A DNA stretch of 64,000 bases, taken from positions 1 to 64,000 of the IMG/VR virus record IMGVR_UViG_3300046506_000327. One strand, 5' to 3'. Positions 38,343-45,207 of this stretch are shown here, piece by piece. Each line of letters begins with the position of its first letter. The first letter of the stretch is position 1. A model generated the notes under the pieces. The model saw only the letters and a program-made list of their open reading frames with translations. It did not search any database and was not told where the DNA came from. A program made the translations under genes and the position numbers. The DNA comes from a virus.

Positions 38343-38609
38343 ATGGACGCATCCGGTAAGGCCACCACCGACCTCTACGACCGCAAGATCGAGGGCCCCT
38401 TCTCGGCCCTCTGCGGCGGCGGCCAGGACAACGACGGCAACATGGAGGACTGCATCGAGATCGCCCCCCTCGTCGGCGGCGGCTACGCCGTCGGTGACAC
38501 CAAGCTCCAGGGCGACTCGCCGCAGCTGCGCTTCTCCGAGGCCGAGCTGACCAAGTTCGCCCGTGGCTGGCTCGCCAAGAACGACGACGCCCCGAACGCC
38601 ACCGCCTGA
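38343..38609 (+). CDS. DUF397-like small protein, 88 aa
   Basis: ATG at 38343 after CAGGAGGACAGCA. Residues 20-80 resemble a DUF397 domain: ALCGGGQDNDG, EDCIEIAPLVGGGYAVGDTK, QLRFSEAELTKFARGWL. The N-terminal MDASGKATTDLYDRKIEG and the tail NDDAPNATA are extra. Followed by a 15-bp hairpin and a JmjC/cupin gene. May be a partner of a regulator or a substrate of the oxygenase. Preceded by boxes shared with the XRE regulator's operators. Confidence 0.7.
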   Translation: MDASGKATTDLYDRKIEGPFSALCGGGQDNDGNMEDCIEIAPLVGGGYAVGDTKLQGDSPQLRFSEAELTKFARGWLAKNDDAPNATA

Positions 38610-38627
38610 CGCTCCACCCGGCATGAC

Positions 38628-38663
38628 GGGGCACCCGCGCCCGACGGCGGGCGCGGGTGCCCC
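38628..38663 (+). terminator. 15-bp hairpin between DUF397-like and JmjC genes
   Basis: GGGGCACCCGCGCCC / GGGCGCGGGTGCCCC with a 6-nt loop, no T tract. Could cause partial termination or protect the 3' end, giving more of the small upstream protein. Confidence 0.65.
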
Positions 38664-38704
38664 TCCCGCACCTCTACCGCAGCCACTCCGACAGGAGACG
38701 CCCA

Positions 38705-39601
38705 ATGCCTCTCTCCGACCTGGTGGAAGATGTACCCGACCTCCTGGCCGCCTGGCCCGCCAAGCCTCGCGTCCACCACCACGACCCCAGCGCCTTCCGC
38801 GACCTGCTCACCCTCAACGAGGCCAACGACCTGATCGACAGCGAGTGCATCCCCGCGCACAACGTCGTCCTCGTCGCGCCCGACGGCACCCTCGTCGACC
38901 GCCGCTCCTTCGTCGCGGGCGACATGCCCCACCCCGGCACCCTGCGAGCCCACCTCGACAACGGCGGCACCGTCTCCCTGCGCAAGCTGGAGAACATGCG
39001 CCCGCCCCTGTCCCGCCTGCGGGCCGACATCCAGGCCGAAACGGGCTGCCGCACCCACATCAACGCCTACATGACCCCACCCGGCTGCCAGGGCTTCCGC
39101 TACCACTACGACCCCTACGTCACCCTCATCGTCCAGCTTGCCGGACGCAAGACATGGCCGGTACACGAGCCGTTCGTCGAGAACCCCGTACGCGAATGGG
39201 GCAACTTCATCACCCGAGGCTTCACCAACGAAGAGCACCACTTCCTCGCCAACACGCCTCCGGCCGCCAGCTATACCCTCGCCCCCGGCGACGTGCTCTG
39301 GCTGCCTCGGGCCTACGTGCACTCCCCCTACACCGAGGGCGACGAGACGTCCCTGCACCTGACCTTCGCCCTGGCCGCGCGCACCTTCCACTGGCTGGCG
39401 CAGCAGATGGTCGACGAGGCTCTCGCCCACGCCCTGGCGGACCCTGCCCTGCGCGAGGAAATCACCCCCTCCAGCCTGCTGGCCGACCCGGCCCCGGCGA
39501 TGGACCGCATGCGCGAGTACCTCGTCGGCGCGCTGCATCTGGTGACGACGGACGACGAAATGTTGCCCATTGTCCGCAACGCAGTCCTGGCGACGGACTA
39601 G
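38705..39601 (+). CDS. JmjC/cupin Fe(II)-2-oxoglutarate oxygenase-like protein, 298 aa
   Basis: ATG at 38705 after CAGGAGACGCCC. Cupin/JmjC iron site: His134-x-Asp136 (RYHYDPY) and His206 (RAYVHSPY). A Lys at 149 (GRKTW) could bind 2-oxoglutarate. Relatives (YcfD/RoxA, cupin_4) hydroxylate protein side chains, often in ribosomal proteins; others modify peptides. C-terminal helical domain (FHWLAQQMVDEALAHALADP) is typical for dimerisation. Substrate unknown, the upstream DUF397-like protein being the obvious candidate. Confidence 0.8.
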   Translation: MPLSDLVEDVPDLLAAWPAKPRVHHHDPSAFRDLLTLNEANDLIDSECIPAHNVVLVAPDGTLVDRRSFVAGDMPHPGTLRAHLDNGGTVSLRKLENMRPPLSRLRADIQAETGCRTHINAYMTPPGCQGFRYHYDPYVTLIVQLAGRKTWPVHEPFVENPVREWGNFITRGFTNEEHHFLANTPPAASYTLAPGDVLWLPRAYVHSPYTEGDETSLHLTFALAARTFHWLAQQMVDEALAHALADPALREEITPSSLLADPAPAMDRMREYLVGALHLVTTDDEMLPIVRNAVLATD

Positions 39602-39610
39602 CCTGCTGCC

Positions 39611-40006
39611 GTGAAGCACTGGCATGCCTACTCGTACACCGGCCGTACCTACACGGACGCGATGATCCGGCAGAAGAAGGTCCCAGACAGCTACCCGCCG
39701 ATCGAGATCAAGCACTGGCTGTCGAAACCTCGCAAGCACGTGGTGGAGACCTTCACCGAGATCGCTCCGATGCTCGCGTGGCTGGAGAGCGAGATGACCC
39801 CGATGCCGCCCCGGGACGAAGAGTTCTTCCCTCTGAAGGAGCGTCTGGAGTACTCGCGCCAGTGGCTGTCGCTGGGGGATGACGTGGTGTACGGCTACTA
39901 CTCGGTGGGGGCGGGGCCGTGGGTGTCCCGTGCGCTGATCTTCTGCCCCCGGCGCAAGATGACTCCCCATGAGGAGCCGCCTCCCCCCTGTCCCCTGGGC
40001 ACGTAG
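39611..40006 (+). CDS. Hypothetical protein, 131 aa
   Basis: GTG at 39611, 9 nt after the JmjC stop, so it is co-transcribed. Aromatic-rich: KHWHAYSYTGRTYTDAMIRQ, EIKHWLSKPRKHVVETFTEI, VVYGYYSVGAGPW. Ends in a Pro-rich tail. Third gene of the DUF397-like/JmjC set. No family recognised. Confidence 0.6.
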   Translation: MKHWHAYSYTGRTYTDAMIRQKKVPDSYPPIEIKHWLSKPRKHVVETFTEIAPMLAWLESEMTPMPPRDEEFFPLKERLEYSRQWLSLGDDVVYGYYSVGAGPWVSRALIFCPRRKMTPHEEPPPPCPLGT

Positions 40007-40017
40007 CCCCCTCAGGC

Positions 40018-40061
40018 GACCCCGCCCGTGCGTCTCATCCCCGTGGCGCATGGGCGGGGTC
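40018..40061 (+). terminator. Terminator after 39611-40006
   Basis: GACCCCGCCC paired with GGGCGGGGTC, with CTTTCG following. Closes the DUF397-like/JmjC operon. Confidence 0.8.
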
Positions 40062-40156
40062 TTTCGTGTGTGCATAGAGAGGCGGGACCCGGGTACGCGC
40101 TCCCCAGGTCCCGCCGACTTCTCCCCTCCCCCCCCCGGAGTTGCCCGGCGGGACCG

Positions 40157-40585
40157 TCAAGCCTGTCCCGGCGGCTCGGGCATCGTGAAGGCGCCCATGC
40201 CCTTGATGGCGTCCTCGTGCCAGGTCCGGCGCTGGGGGCCGTTGGCCTGGATGAGCGCGACGACCTCGGCGAACCACTGAGCCGGGGTGAGGATGGCCTT
40301 GCCTTCGCCGCACAGCCAGCAGACGGGTGTGCCGGGGGCGCCCATGTGGCGGGCGATGCTGCCCCACCAGCCGAGGGCGACGGCGCGGGCGCACTCGCTG
40401 CAGGCGACCAGCTCTTGGCCGTCAGGGGGGTCTGTGACGAGGGCGCCGTCCTTGGCCACGAGGGCGCCGGTGCCGAGGTCGATCACGGGGCCGTCGCCGC
40501 GCGCGCTCATCCGGCGCAGGGCGTCCTGCAGCTCGGGCGGGAGGTCGTCGAGGTCGAGGGGCTCGTCTGGCTCGGTGCTTCGCAT
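40157..40585 (-). CDS. Zinc-ribbon protein, 142 aa
   Basis: ATG at 40585. Acidic start (MRSTEPDEPLDLDDLPPELQ), middle GDGPVIDLGTGALVAKDGAL, then Cys pairs CSEC (about 79-82) and CWLCGEG (about 107-112) as a zinc ribbon, and a helical end. Single gene facing the JmjC operon. Function unknown. Confidence 0.6.
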   Translation of the reverse strand: MRSTEPDEPLDLDDLPPELQDALRRMSARGDGPVIDLGTGALVAKDGALVTDPPDGQELVACSECARAVALGWWGSIARHMGAPGTPVCWLCGEGKAILTPAQWFAEVVALIQANGPQRRTWHEDAIKGMGAFTMPEPPGQA

Positions 40586-40890
40586 GTGGGGGAGCGTAGC
40601 GAAACGGGGCGCGGCGCTGCTGGCCTTCGCTGTGGCGGCCGTGGCAGGATCGGGGTATCCGCCAGCGGCCCGCCAGCCGCCGAACCCTCCTGCAGCACCC
40701 CAGGCCATCCGGCGTTCCCACCCTCTTGAGCAACCTTACAAAACCTCGCGCAGGCCCACCCACCGGCCGGTGGCTGAGGTAGAAACGCGAAGTGCGGGAC
40801 GGCGCCGCGCGCGCTTTCCCCTAGTGGGTGGTGGCCTTGCGAGGTTTTGTAAGGTTGACCTCTCGGGCAGGGACGGCAGGATGAGGAGGT
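40586..40890. other. Intergenic region with 19-bp perfect inverted repeat
   Basis: 305 bases without a gene. CAACCTTACAAAACCTCGC at 40731-40749 and its exact inverse at 40839-40857, with 89 nt between them. An inner imperfect pair GGCCCACCCAC / GTGGGTGGTGGCC extends the symmetry. Could form a long hairpin, or be a recombination or replication site. It lies immediately upstream of a tyrosine-recombinase-like gene. Confidence 0.8.
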
Positions 40891-41754
40891 GTGGATCCCT
40901 TGACGCTGCTCGACGACTGGCTGGCCAACGCGCCCCTGCGCCCCTCGACACAGATCGAGTACCGGCGCGAGGTCAAGCGCTGGCTCACGTGGTGCGCCTC
41001 CCGGCGCCCGCAGGCCGTCGACCCCTACCACGTCGGCCCCGAGCACGTCGCCCGCTGGGCCTACGAGGACCACCTGCGGTACTACTTCGGCGACGTCCCC
41101 TTCACCGGCCCCGAAGCCCTCGACGTCCTCGTCGCCGAATACCCCGAGGTCGCCAAAAGCCACGACCGGCGCATCACCGCCCTCGTCCAGTACTACGAAG
41201 CAGCCCAGGACCGGGGCCTGGTCCTCACTCCCCCGCACCTGTACGACCTGCGCTCCGGCATCGACCGCGACACCGGCACACCCCAACGCCTCGACGCCCG
41301 CGAACGCGCCGCCTTCCTCAAGGCCGTCGGCGCCTGGGGCCCCCACCGCAGCCAGCACCACCAGCGCGACCAGCTCCTCGCCTACCTCCTGCTCGCCGGG
41401 CTCCGCCCCGCACAGGCCGTACGCCTCGACATGCGCCTCATGAACGAACAGCCCGACGGCAGCTGGCACTGCCGCGTCCCCGACGACCACGACGGCCCCG
41501 GCCGCCCGATGGACCTCGACCCCCTCGTCGGCGACGCCATCCGCGACTACCTCCCCCACCGACCCACCCCCAAGCCCGGCGAATGGGCCCTGCTCCTCTC
41601 CCGCACCGGCCGCCCCCTCTACAGCCGCTTCCCCAACGAACTCGTCCGCGCCATCGCCGACACCAACTCACGCCTCGCCCAACGCCCCCGCCCCGTCACC
41701 GCCGACGCCGTCGCCCACACCGGCCTGTTCGACGAACCCCAGGAGAACCCGTGA
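40891..41754 (+). CDS. Truncated tyrosine-recombinase-like protein, 287 aa
   Basis: GTG at 40891 after ATGAGGAGGT. N-terminal core-binding domain (LRPSTQIEYRREVKRWLTWC, residues 16-95) and the start of a catalytic domain, with an Arg in LLLAGLRPAQAVRLDM (about 170). The C-terminal His-x-x-Arg, His/Trp and Tyr cannot be found; the protein ends VAHTGLFDEPQENP. It may bind DNA without cutting it, or be a decayed integrase. Coupled to the next gene. Confidence 0.7.
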   Translation: MDPLTLLDDWLANAPLRPSTQIEYRREVKRWLTWCASRRPQAVDPYHVGPEHVARWAYEDHLRYYFGDVPFTGPEALDVLVAEYPEVAKSHDRRITALVQYYEAAQDRGLVLTPPHLYDLRSGIDRDTGTPQRLDARERAAFLKAVGAWGPHRSQHHQRDQLLAYLLLAGLRPAQAVRLDMRLMNEQPDGSWHCRVPDDHDGPGRPMDLDPLVGDAIRDYLPHRPTPKPGEWALLLSRTGRPLYSRFPNELVRAIADTNSRLAQRPRPVTADAVAHTGLFDEPQENP

Positions 41755-42080
41755 CCACCACGCCCGAAGACCTCGCCGCAGAGAACGCCCGCCTGCGCAG
41801 CGAGCTGGAGGCCGCCCAGGCCCTCGCCGCCGACGCCACCGAGTACCGCGTCCCCGTCCCCGAGAACGGCGGTGAGGAGCTGCTCGTGCGGCGCCAGGCG
41901 CTCGTGCACGGCCCCGGCTGGGCCGTGAGCACCATGGCCCGGGGCGGCGGCCGGGCCTGGACCACCGAAGGCTGGCAGGAAGGCATCAGCGCCCTGTCCG
42001 TCGACCGGCTGTTCTGCTGGCCCGATCCCGCCACCGCCATCAGCGAAGCACGCCGCGCGCTGGCCGAGGTGCTTCAATAG
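41751..42080 (+). CDS. Hypothetical protein, 109 aa
   Basis: GTG overlaps the upstream stop. N-terminal short coiled coil (LAAENARLRSELEAAQALAA), then a strand-rich part (EYRVPVPENGGEELLVRRQA, GPGWAVSTMARGGG) and a helical end. Partner of the recombinase-like protein by coupling. No family. Confidence 0.6.
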   Translation: MTTTPEDLAAENARLRSELEAAQALAADATEYRVPVPENGGEELLVRRQALVHGPGWAVSTMARGGGRAWTTEGWQEGISALSVDRLFCWPDPATAISEARRALAEVLQ

Positions 42081-42128
42081 CCTCCACACCGGGCCGGGGA
42101 GGTCCCGGGCAGGAGGGGTGGGGAACTC

Positions 42129-42485
42129 ATGCGCAGAGTGGGCCTGTTGCTGGCGGCCGTCGCCACGGTGTGCGCCGCCACGGCGTGCAGCAGCGGTTCG
42201 GGTGACGGCAGCAGCAAGGACGCGTCGGTCTCGTACGGGGCGCAGTCCTGCTCGGACTGGACGGGACGCCTGGGGGACAGTGAGCGCTGGGATGCGGCCG
42301 AGGAGCTGCTGACCAGTGCCAAGGGGACCGACGGCACCGAGGGTGACCGGGCTCCGGCGACGAGCAGTATCGAGGCGTTCGAGAAGGGGCTGACCGACTC
42401 GTGCGACCGGGGCTCCAGTGATGACCTGCTCGCCACGGTGGCCGACGACCTGTACTCCTCGGACCGGGCGTTCTACAGCTACTGA
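42129..42485 (+). CDS. Lipoprotein, 118 aa
   Basis: Signal peptide MRRVGLLLAAVATVCAATAC with lipobox-like A-T-A-C at residue 20. Mature part Ser/Asp-rich with two Cys (QSCSDW, TDSCDRG). Would sit on the outer face of the membrane. Phage lipoproteins of this size often block superinfection, which is only an analogy here. Confidence 0.75.
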   Translation: MRRVGLLLAAVATVCAATACSSGSGDGSSKDASVSYGAQSCSDWTGRLGDSERWDAAEELLTSAKGTDGTEGDRAPATSSIEAFEKGLTDSCDRGSSDDLLATVADDLYSSDRAFYSY

Positions 42486-42491
42486 GACGTG

Positions 42492-42533
42492 AGCAGGGCC
42501 CGGGTGAGCCGTCACGCTCATCCGGGCCCTGCT
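42492..42533 (+). terminator. Terminator after lipoprotein gene
   Basis: AGCAGGGCCCGGGTGAGC pairs with GCTCATCCGGGCCCTGCT (one wobble), 6-nt loop, then GGTTTC. Confidence 0.85.
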
Positions 42534-42575
42534 GGTTTCACTCTATCGGCCTAGCTCAGAAAATGTCTGGGGTGG

Positions 42576-43613
42576 TCAGGGGGTGGTCGTCTTGGCGGCC
42601 TTGCGCAGGCGGGAGGCGTAGGTCTCATCGACGTTGAGGAGTTCGCCGAGGAGCTTGTTGGTGATCTTGATGTCGTACGGGCTGGAGAGGGTCTCGACGT
42701 CGGCGACGTACTGGGCGGCCACGTCGAAGGGGCGGCCGTCGGCCGGGGCGGTGGGCAGGAGGCGCAGGAAGGCGTTCAGCTCGTCGTCCGGGACGATCTC
42801 GCGGCGGGAGTCCCGGTAGACGGTGGTGGTGATCTTCGGGAGGGGCTTGGCGGCGGGCAGGAGGCTGTCGGTGGTGAAGAGGGCGGTCGCGCCGCAGATC
42901 TCGTGCCGCTTGTGCGCCGGGGTGGGTGCGGCCGGGGCGTCGGTGGTGAGGTAGCCCTCCCAGGCGCGCGGGACGTTCCGGCCCTTGTCCTTGCGGCGGT
43001 TGGCCTCGGTGCGGATGACGTAGTCCTGGGGCTTCTCCCAGAGCTTCACCAGGCGCCAGACGGTGAAGGTGCTGAAGGGGGCCAGCAGCCACCAGGCCAG
43101 GCGGATGACCGGGAGCGGGGCGGGGCGCAGTCCGGCGGCGATCTGAGCGGCGCGGCGGGCGGCCTTGGCGTCGCGCAGGCGGCCTCGCAGCATCATCTCG
43201 TGGCCGAGGATCCAGACGGCCGGTGCCATGCCGTGGAAGCCGACGGCGGTGGGGTGGGGCCAGGCGGCGCGCAGCTGCAGGCCGAAGGTGGCCATGGAGA
43301 AGGCGGCGACGATGAGGCGGATGCCCCAGGCGGAGCGGCCTGCCTTGATCTCGGCGACGGCCTTGCGGGAGTAGGCGAGGATCGCGACGTCGGCGAGGGC
43401 GGCGGCGACGGCGGCCTGGTGGTTGGTGTAGCCGACGGCGACGGCGAGGTCGTAGAGGGTCTGGTAGCCGAGGTAGAAGCCGCCGAGGGCCAGGAGGTAG
43501 ATGAGGCCGTCAGTGGTGAGCTTGTCCCAGTCGGCCTGGGCGGCGCGGGTTCTCCAGGTGGTCCCGCTGCGGGACATCGCGGCTTTGGTCACGGTAGGCT
43601 GGGTGGCAGACAT
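42576..43613 (-). CDS. DUF2637-like membrane protein, 345 aa
   Basis: Four predicted TM helices between residues 37 and 140 (LIYLLALGGFYLGYQTLYDL, AAVAAALADVAILAYSRKAV, LIVAAFSMATFGLQLRAAWP, APAVWILGHEMMLRGRLRD). A fifth hydrophobic stretch lies near 170-188. A cytoplasmic tail of about 150 residues ends in an HTH-like segment (NKLLGELLNVDETYASRLRK). The TM block resembles DUF2637 (SpdD-like) proteins of Streptomyces plasmids and phages. Last gene before the central region. Confidence 0.65.
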   Translation of the reverse strand: MSATQPTVTKAAMSRSGTTWRTRAAQADWDKLTTDGLIYLLALGGFYLGYQTLYDLAVAVGYTNHQAAVAAALADVAILAYSRKAVAEIKAGRSAWGIRLIVAAFSMATFGLQLRAAWPHPTAVGFHGMAPAVWILGHEMMLRGRLRDAKAARRAAQIAAGLRPAPLPVIRLAWWLLAPFSTFTVWRLVKLWEKPQDYVIRTEANRRKDKGRNVPRAWEGYLTTDAPAAPTPAHKRHEICGATALFTTDSLLPAAKPLPKITTTVYRDSRREIVPDDELNAFLRLLPTAPADGRPFDVAAQYVADVETLSSPYDIKITNKLLGELLNVDETYASRLRKAAKTTTP

Positions 43614-43727
43614 GTTCCCTCGTGCTCCTGTGTTCCTTTAGGCGGGAAATCCGGGGCGATGGCCGTGTCGCTTGCAGCGCCTCCGATGGGGTCCGTAACG
43701 GGGACTTTGTCGGGGGCGCTGTTTCGT

Positions 43728-44252
43728 TCAGCTGGCCTTGGCCTGGATGGTGTGGCCTTCGATGGCGGGCTTGGTGCGCTTGTGGATGGCCTGGTACAGC
43801 TCCTCGCGCTGTTCGGCGGGGGCCTGGATCATCGCGTAGAGCGGCTCGACGAGGTCACGCATGCCCTGCAGGACTTCCGGGCTCATGTACGCGGGGACGT
43901 CTTCGGGTTCCAGGTCCCTGGTGCGGGAGCGCCAGTTCAGCTTGGCGAGGTCGATGTCGCGCCTGCTCTTGAGGATGCGGTTGAACTGGGCGCGCCACTT
44001 GTCGAATCCCCGGCCCTGGGCGCGCATGGTGTGGGTGGCGGTCTGGCCCTCGGCGAGGGTGAGTTCCGATCCGTCGAGGACAAGGTCTTCCAGGAAGCGG
44101 TCGACCTGCAGGAGCCGGGCGCGGAGCTTGCCCACCTCGTGGAGGGCGATCATGGCCGGAGTCATGGGGACCTCGGTCATGTCGACGTTGAACGGGTCCG
44201 GGTCGCTCGTCCTGCGCCCGCCCTGCGGGGGCGTCTTGCTGGCGGCGGACAT
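43728..44252 (-). CDS. Hypothetical protein, 174 aa
   Basis: ATG at 44252 after AGAGGAGGC. Helical: MTPAMIALHEVGKLRARLLQ, GFDKWRAQFNRILKSRRDID, ending in a short basic tail. First gene after P15, the only right-arm gene under that promoter family. No family recognised. Confidence 0.6.
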   Translation of the reverse strand: MSAASKTPPQGGRRTSDPDPFNVDMTEVPMTPAMIALHEVGKLRARLLQVDRFLEDLVLDGSELTLAEGQTATHTMRAQGRGFDKWRAQFNRILKSRRDIDLAKLNWRSRTRDLEPEDVPAYMSPEVLQGMRDLVEPLYAMIQAPAEQREELYQAIHKRTKPAIEGHTIQAKAS

Positions 44253-44291
44253 GGCGCCTCCTCTGTTTGTGGCGGTCAAACGGAACACCCC

Positions 44292-44325
44292 CACTCTATA
44301 GCAACTATTGGCGCGCTGCAAGAGT
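44292..44325 (-). promoter_or_regulatory. Promoter/operator P15
   Basis: Minus strand: TTGCAG, core GCGCCAATAGTTGC (44301-44314), TATAGAGT. The only copy found outside the left arm. Confidence 0.7.
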
Positions 44326-44350
44326 GGGGGTGTTCGGCCCAGGTCAGAGG

Positions 44351-45169
44351 CTACTTCTGCTTGGTCTCCTCGACGAGGTTGAGGATGCTGGCCACGACCT
44401 GGACCGGGGCCTTGTTGCCGTCGTGGACCAGCTCGTCGACCTGGTTACGGAAGTCGCGCAGCGTCGTAACATCCTTCTCCAGGTCGGCCGCGTCACCGCT
44501 CGTGGCCTTGAAGGCGTTGAGCAGCTCGCTCAGCGGCGCGGCCACCGAGACGGGCAGGCCGGAGAGGTCGACCAGCGGCTCCTGCTTCTTCACCGGCTCG
44601 GCCGCGCGGGGGGCGGGCACCGGGGCGGTGTCGGCAGCGGCCTTCTTCGCCGGGGCCGGGGTGGTCTTCTTCGCCGGGGCCTTCTTGGCGGCCTTCTTCG
44701 CGGCCGTCGCCGTCCGCTTGCGGATGGCCTCGGGGCTGGTGCCCGCGATGCCGTGCTTCCTGCTGCGGTGGACGGCCAGCGCCGGGGGGTGCGTGGTGTT
44801 GAAGGGGTCCTTGACGTCCGGGTCCGCCTCGCACTCCGGGCAGACGCGCACCGGCTTGCCGTCCTGCTGGGCGGGAGCCTGCTTCTCCGGCTCCGGCTTC
44901 GGATCCGCCTTGCCCTGTGCGCGCTCGTGCGCGGCCAGCGCCGAGAGGAAGCCCCTGTCGGAGAGCACCTTCTGCAGCTGCGGCGGCGCCCAGCGGTTGG
45001 TCAGGGGCAGGACGATCTGCTGGCCCTTCTTCACGTTCGCGCCGGGCGGCGTCAGCTTGACGCTGGTGTCGCTGCAGACCACGTCCCAGCCCATGTCGTC
45101 GGCGTCATCCATGACGCTCTGGTAGTGGCTGGGCAGAGCCTTGGTGGCGGTGGTGGTGGCGGTGCTCAT
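44351..45169 (-). CDS. Lys/Ala-rich protein with C2H2-like finger, 272 aa
   Basis: N-terminal domain (residues 15-85, MDDADDMGWDVVCSDTSVKL, NRWAPPQLQKVLSDRGFL). C2H2-type motif CPECEADPDVKD ... HRSRKHG (about 110-138). Lys/Ala/Pro linker like H1 or HupS tails (KKAAKKAPAKKTTPAP). C-terminal helix (LEKDVTTLRDFRNQVDELVH). Likely DNA-binding, by composition. Confidence 0.65.
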   Translation of the reverse strand: MSTATTTATKALPSHYQSVMDDADDMGWDVVCSDTSVKLTPPGANVKKGQQIVLPLTNRWAPPQLQKVLSDRGFLSALAAHERAQGKADPKPEPEKQAPAQQDGKPVRVCPECEADPDVKDPFNTTHPPALAVHRSRKHGIAGTSPEAIRKRTATAAKKAAKKAPAKKTTPAPAKKAAADTAPVPAPRAAEPVKKQEPLVDLSGLPVSVAAPLSELLNAFKATSGDAADLEKDVTTLRDFRNQVDELVHDGNKAPVQVVASILNLVEETKQK

Positions 45170-45207
45170 TCGAGCTGTTCTCCTGACTGCTCCGGTCTGG
45201 CGGGACT

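Noticed and set aside
42540-42560. ACTCTATCGGCC as another left-arm-type promoter
   Set aside because: The -10-like part is present, but neither half of GCAAC-N4-GTTGC and no -35.
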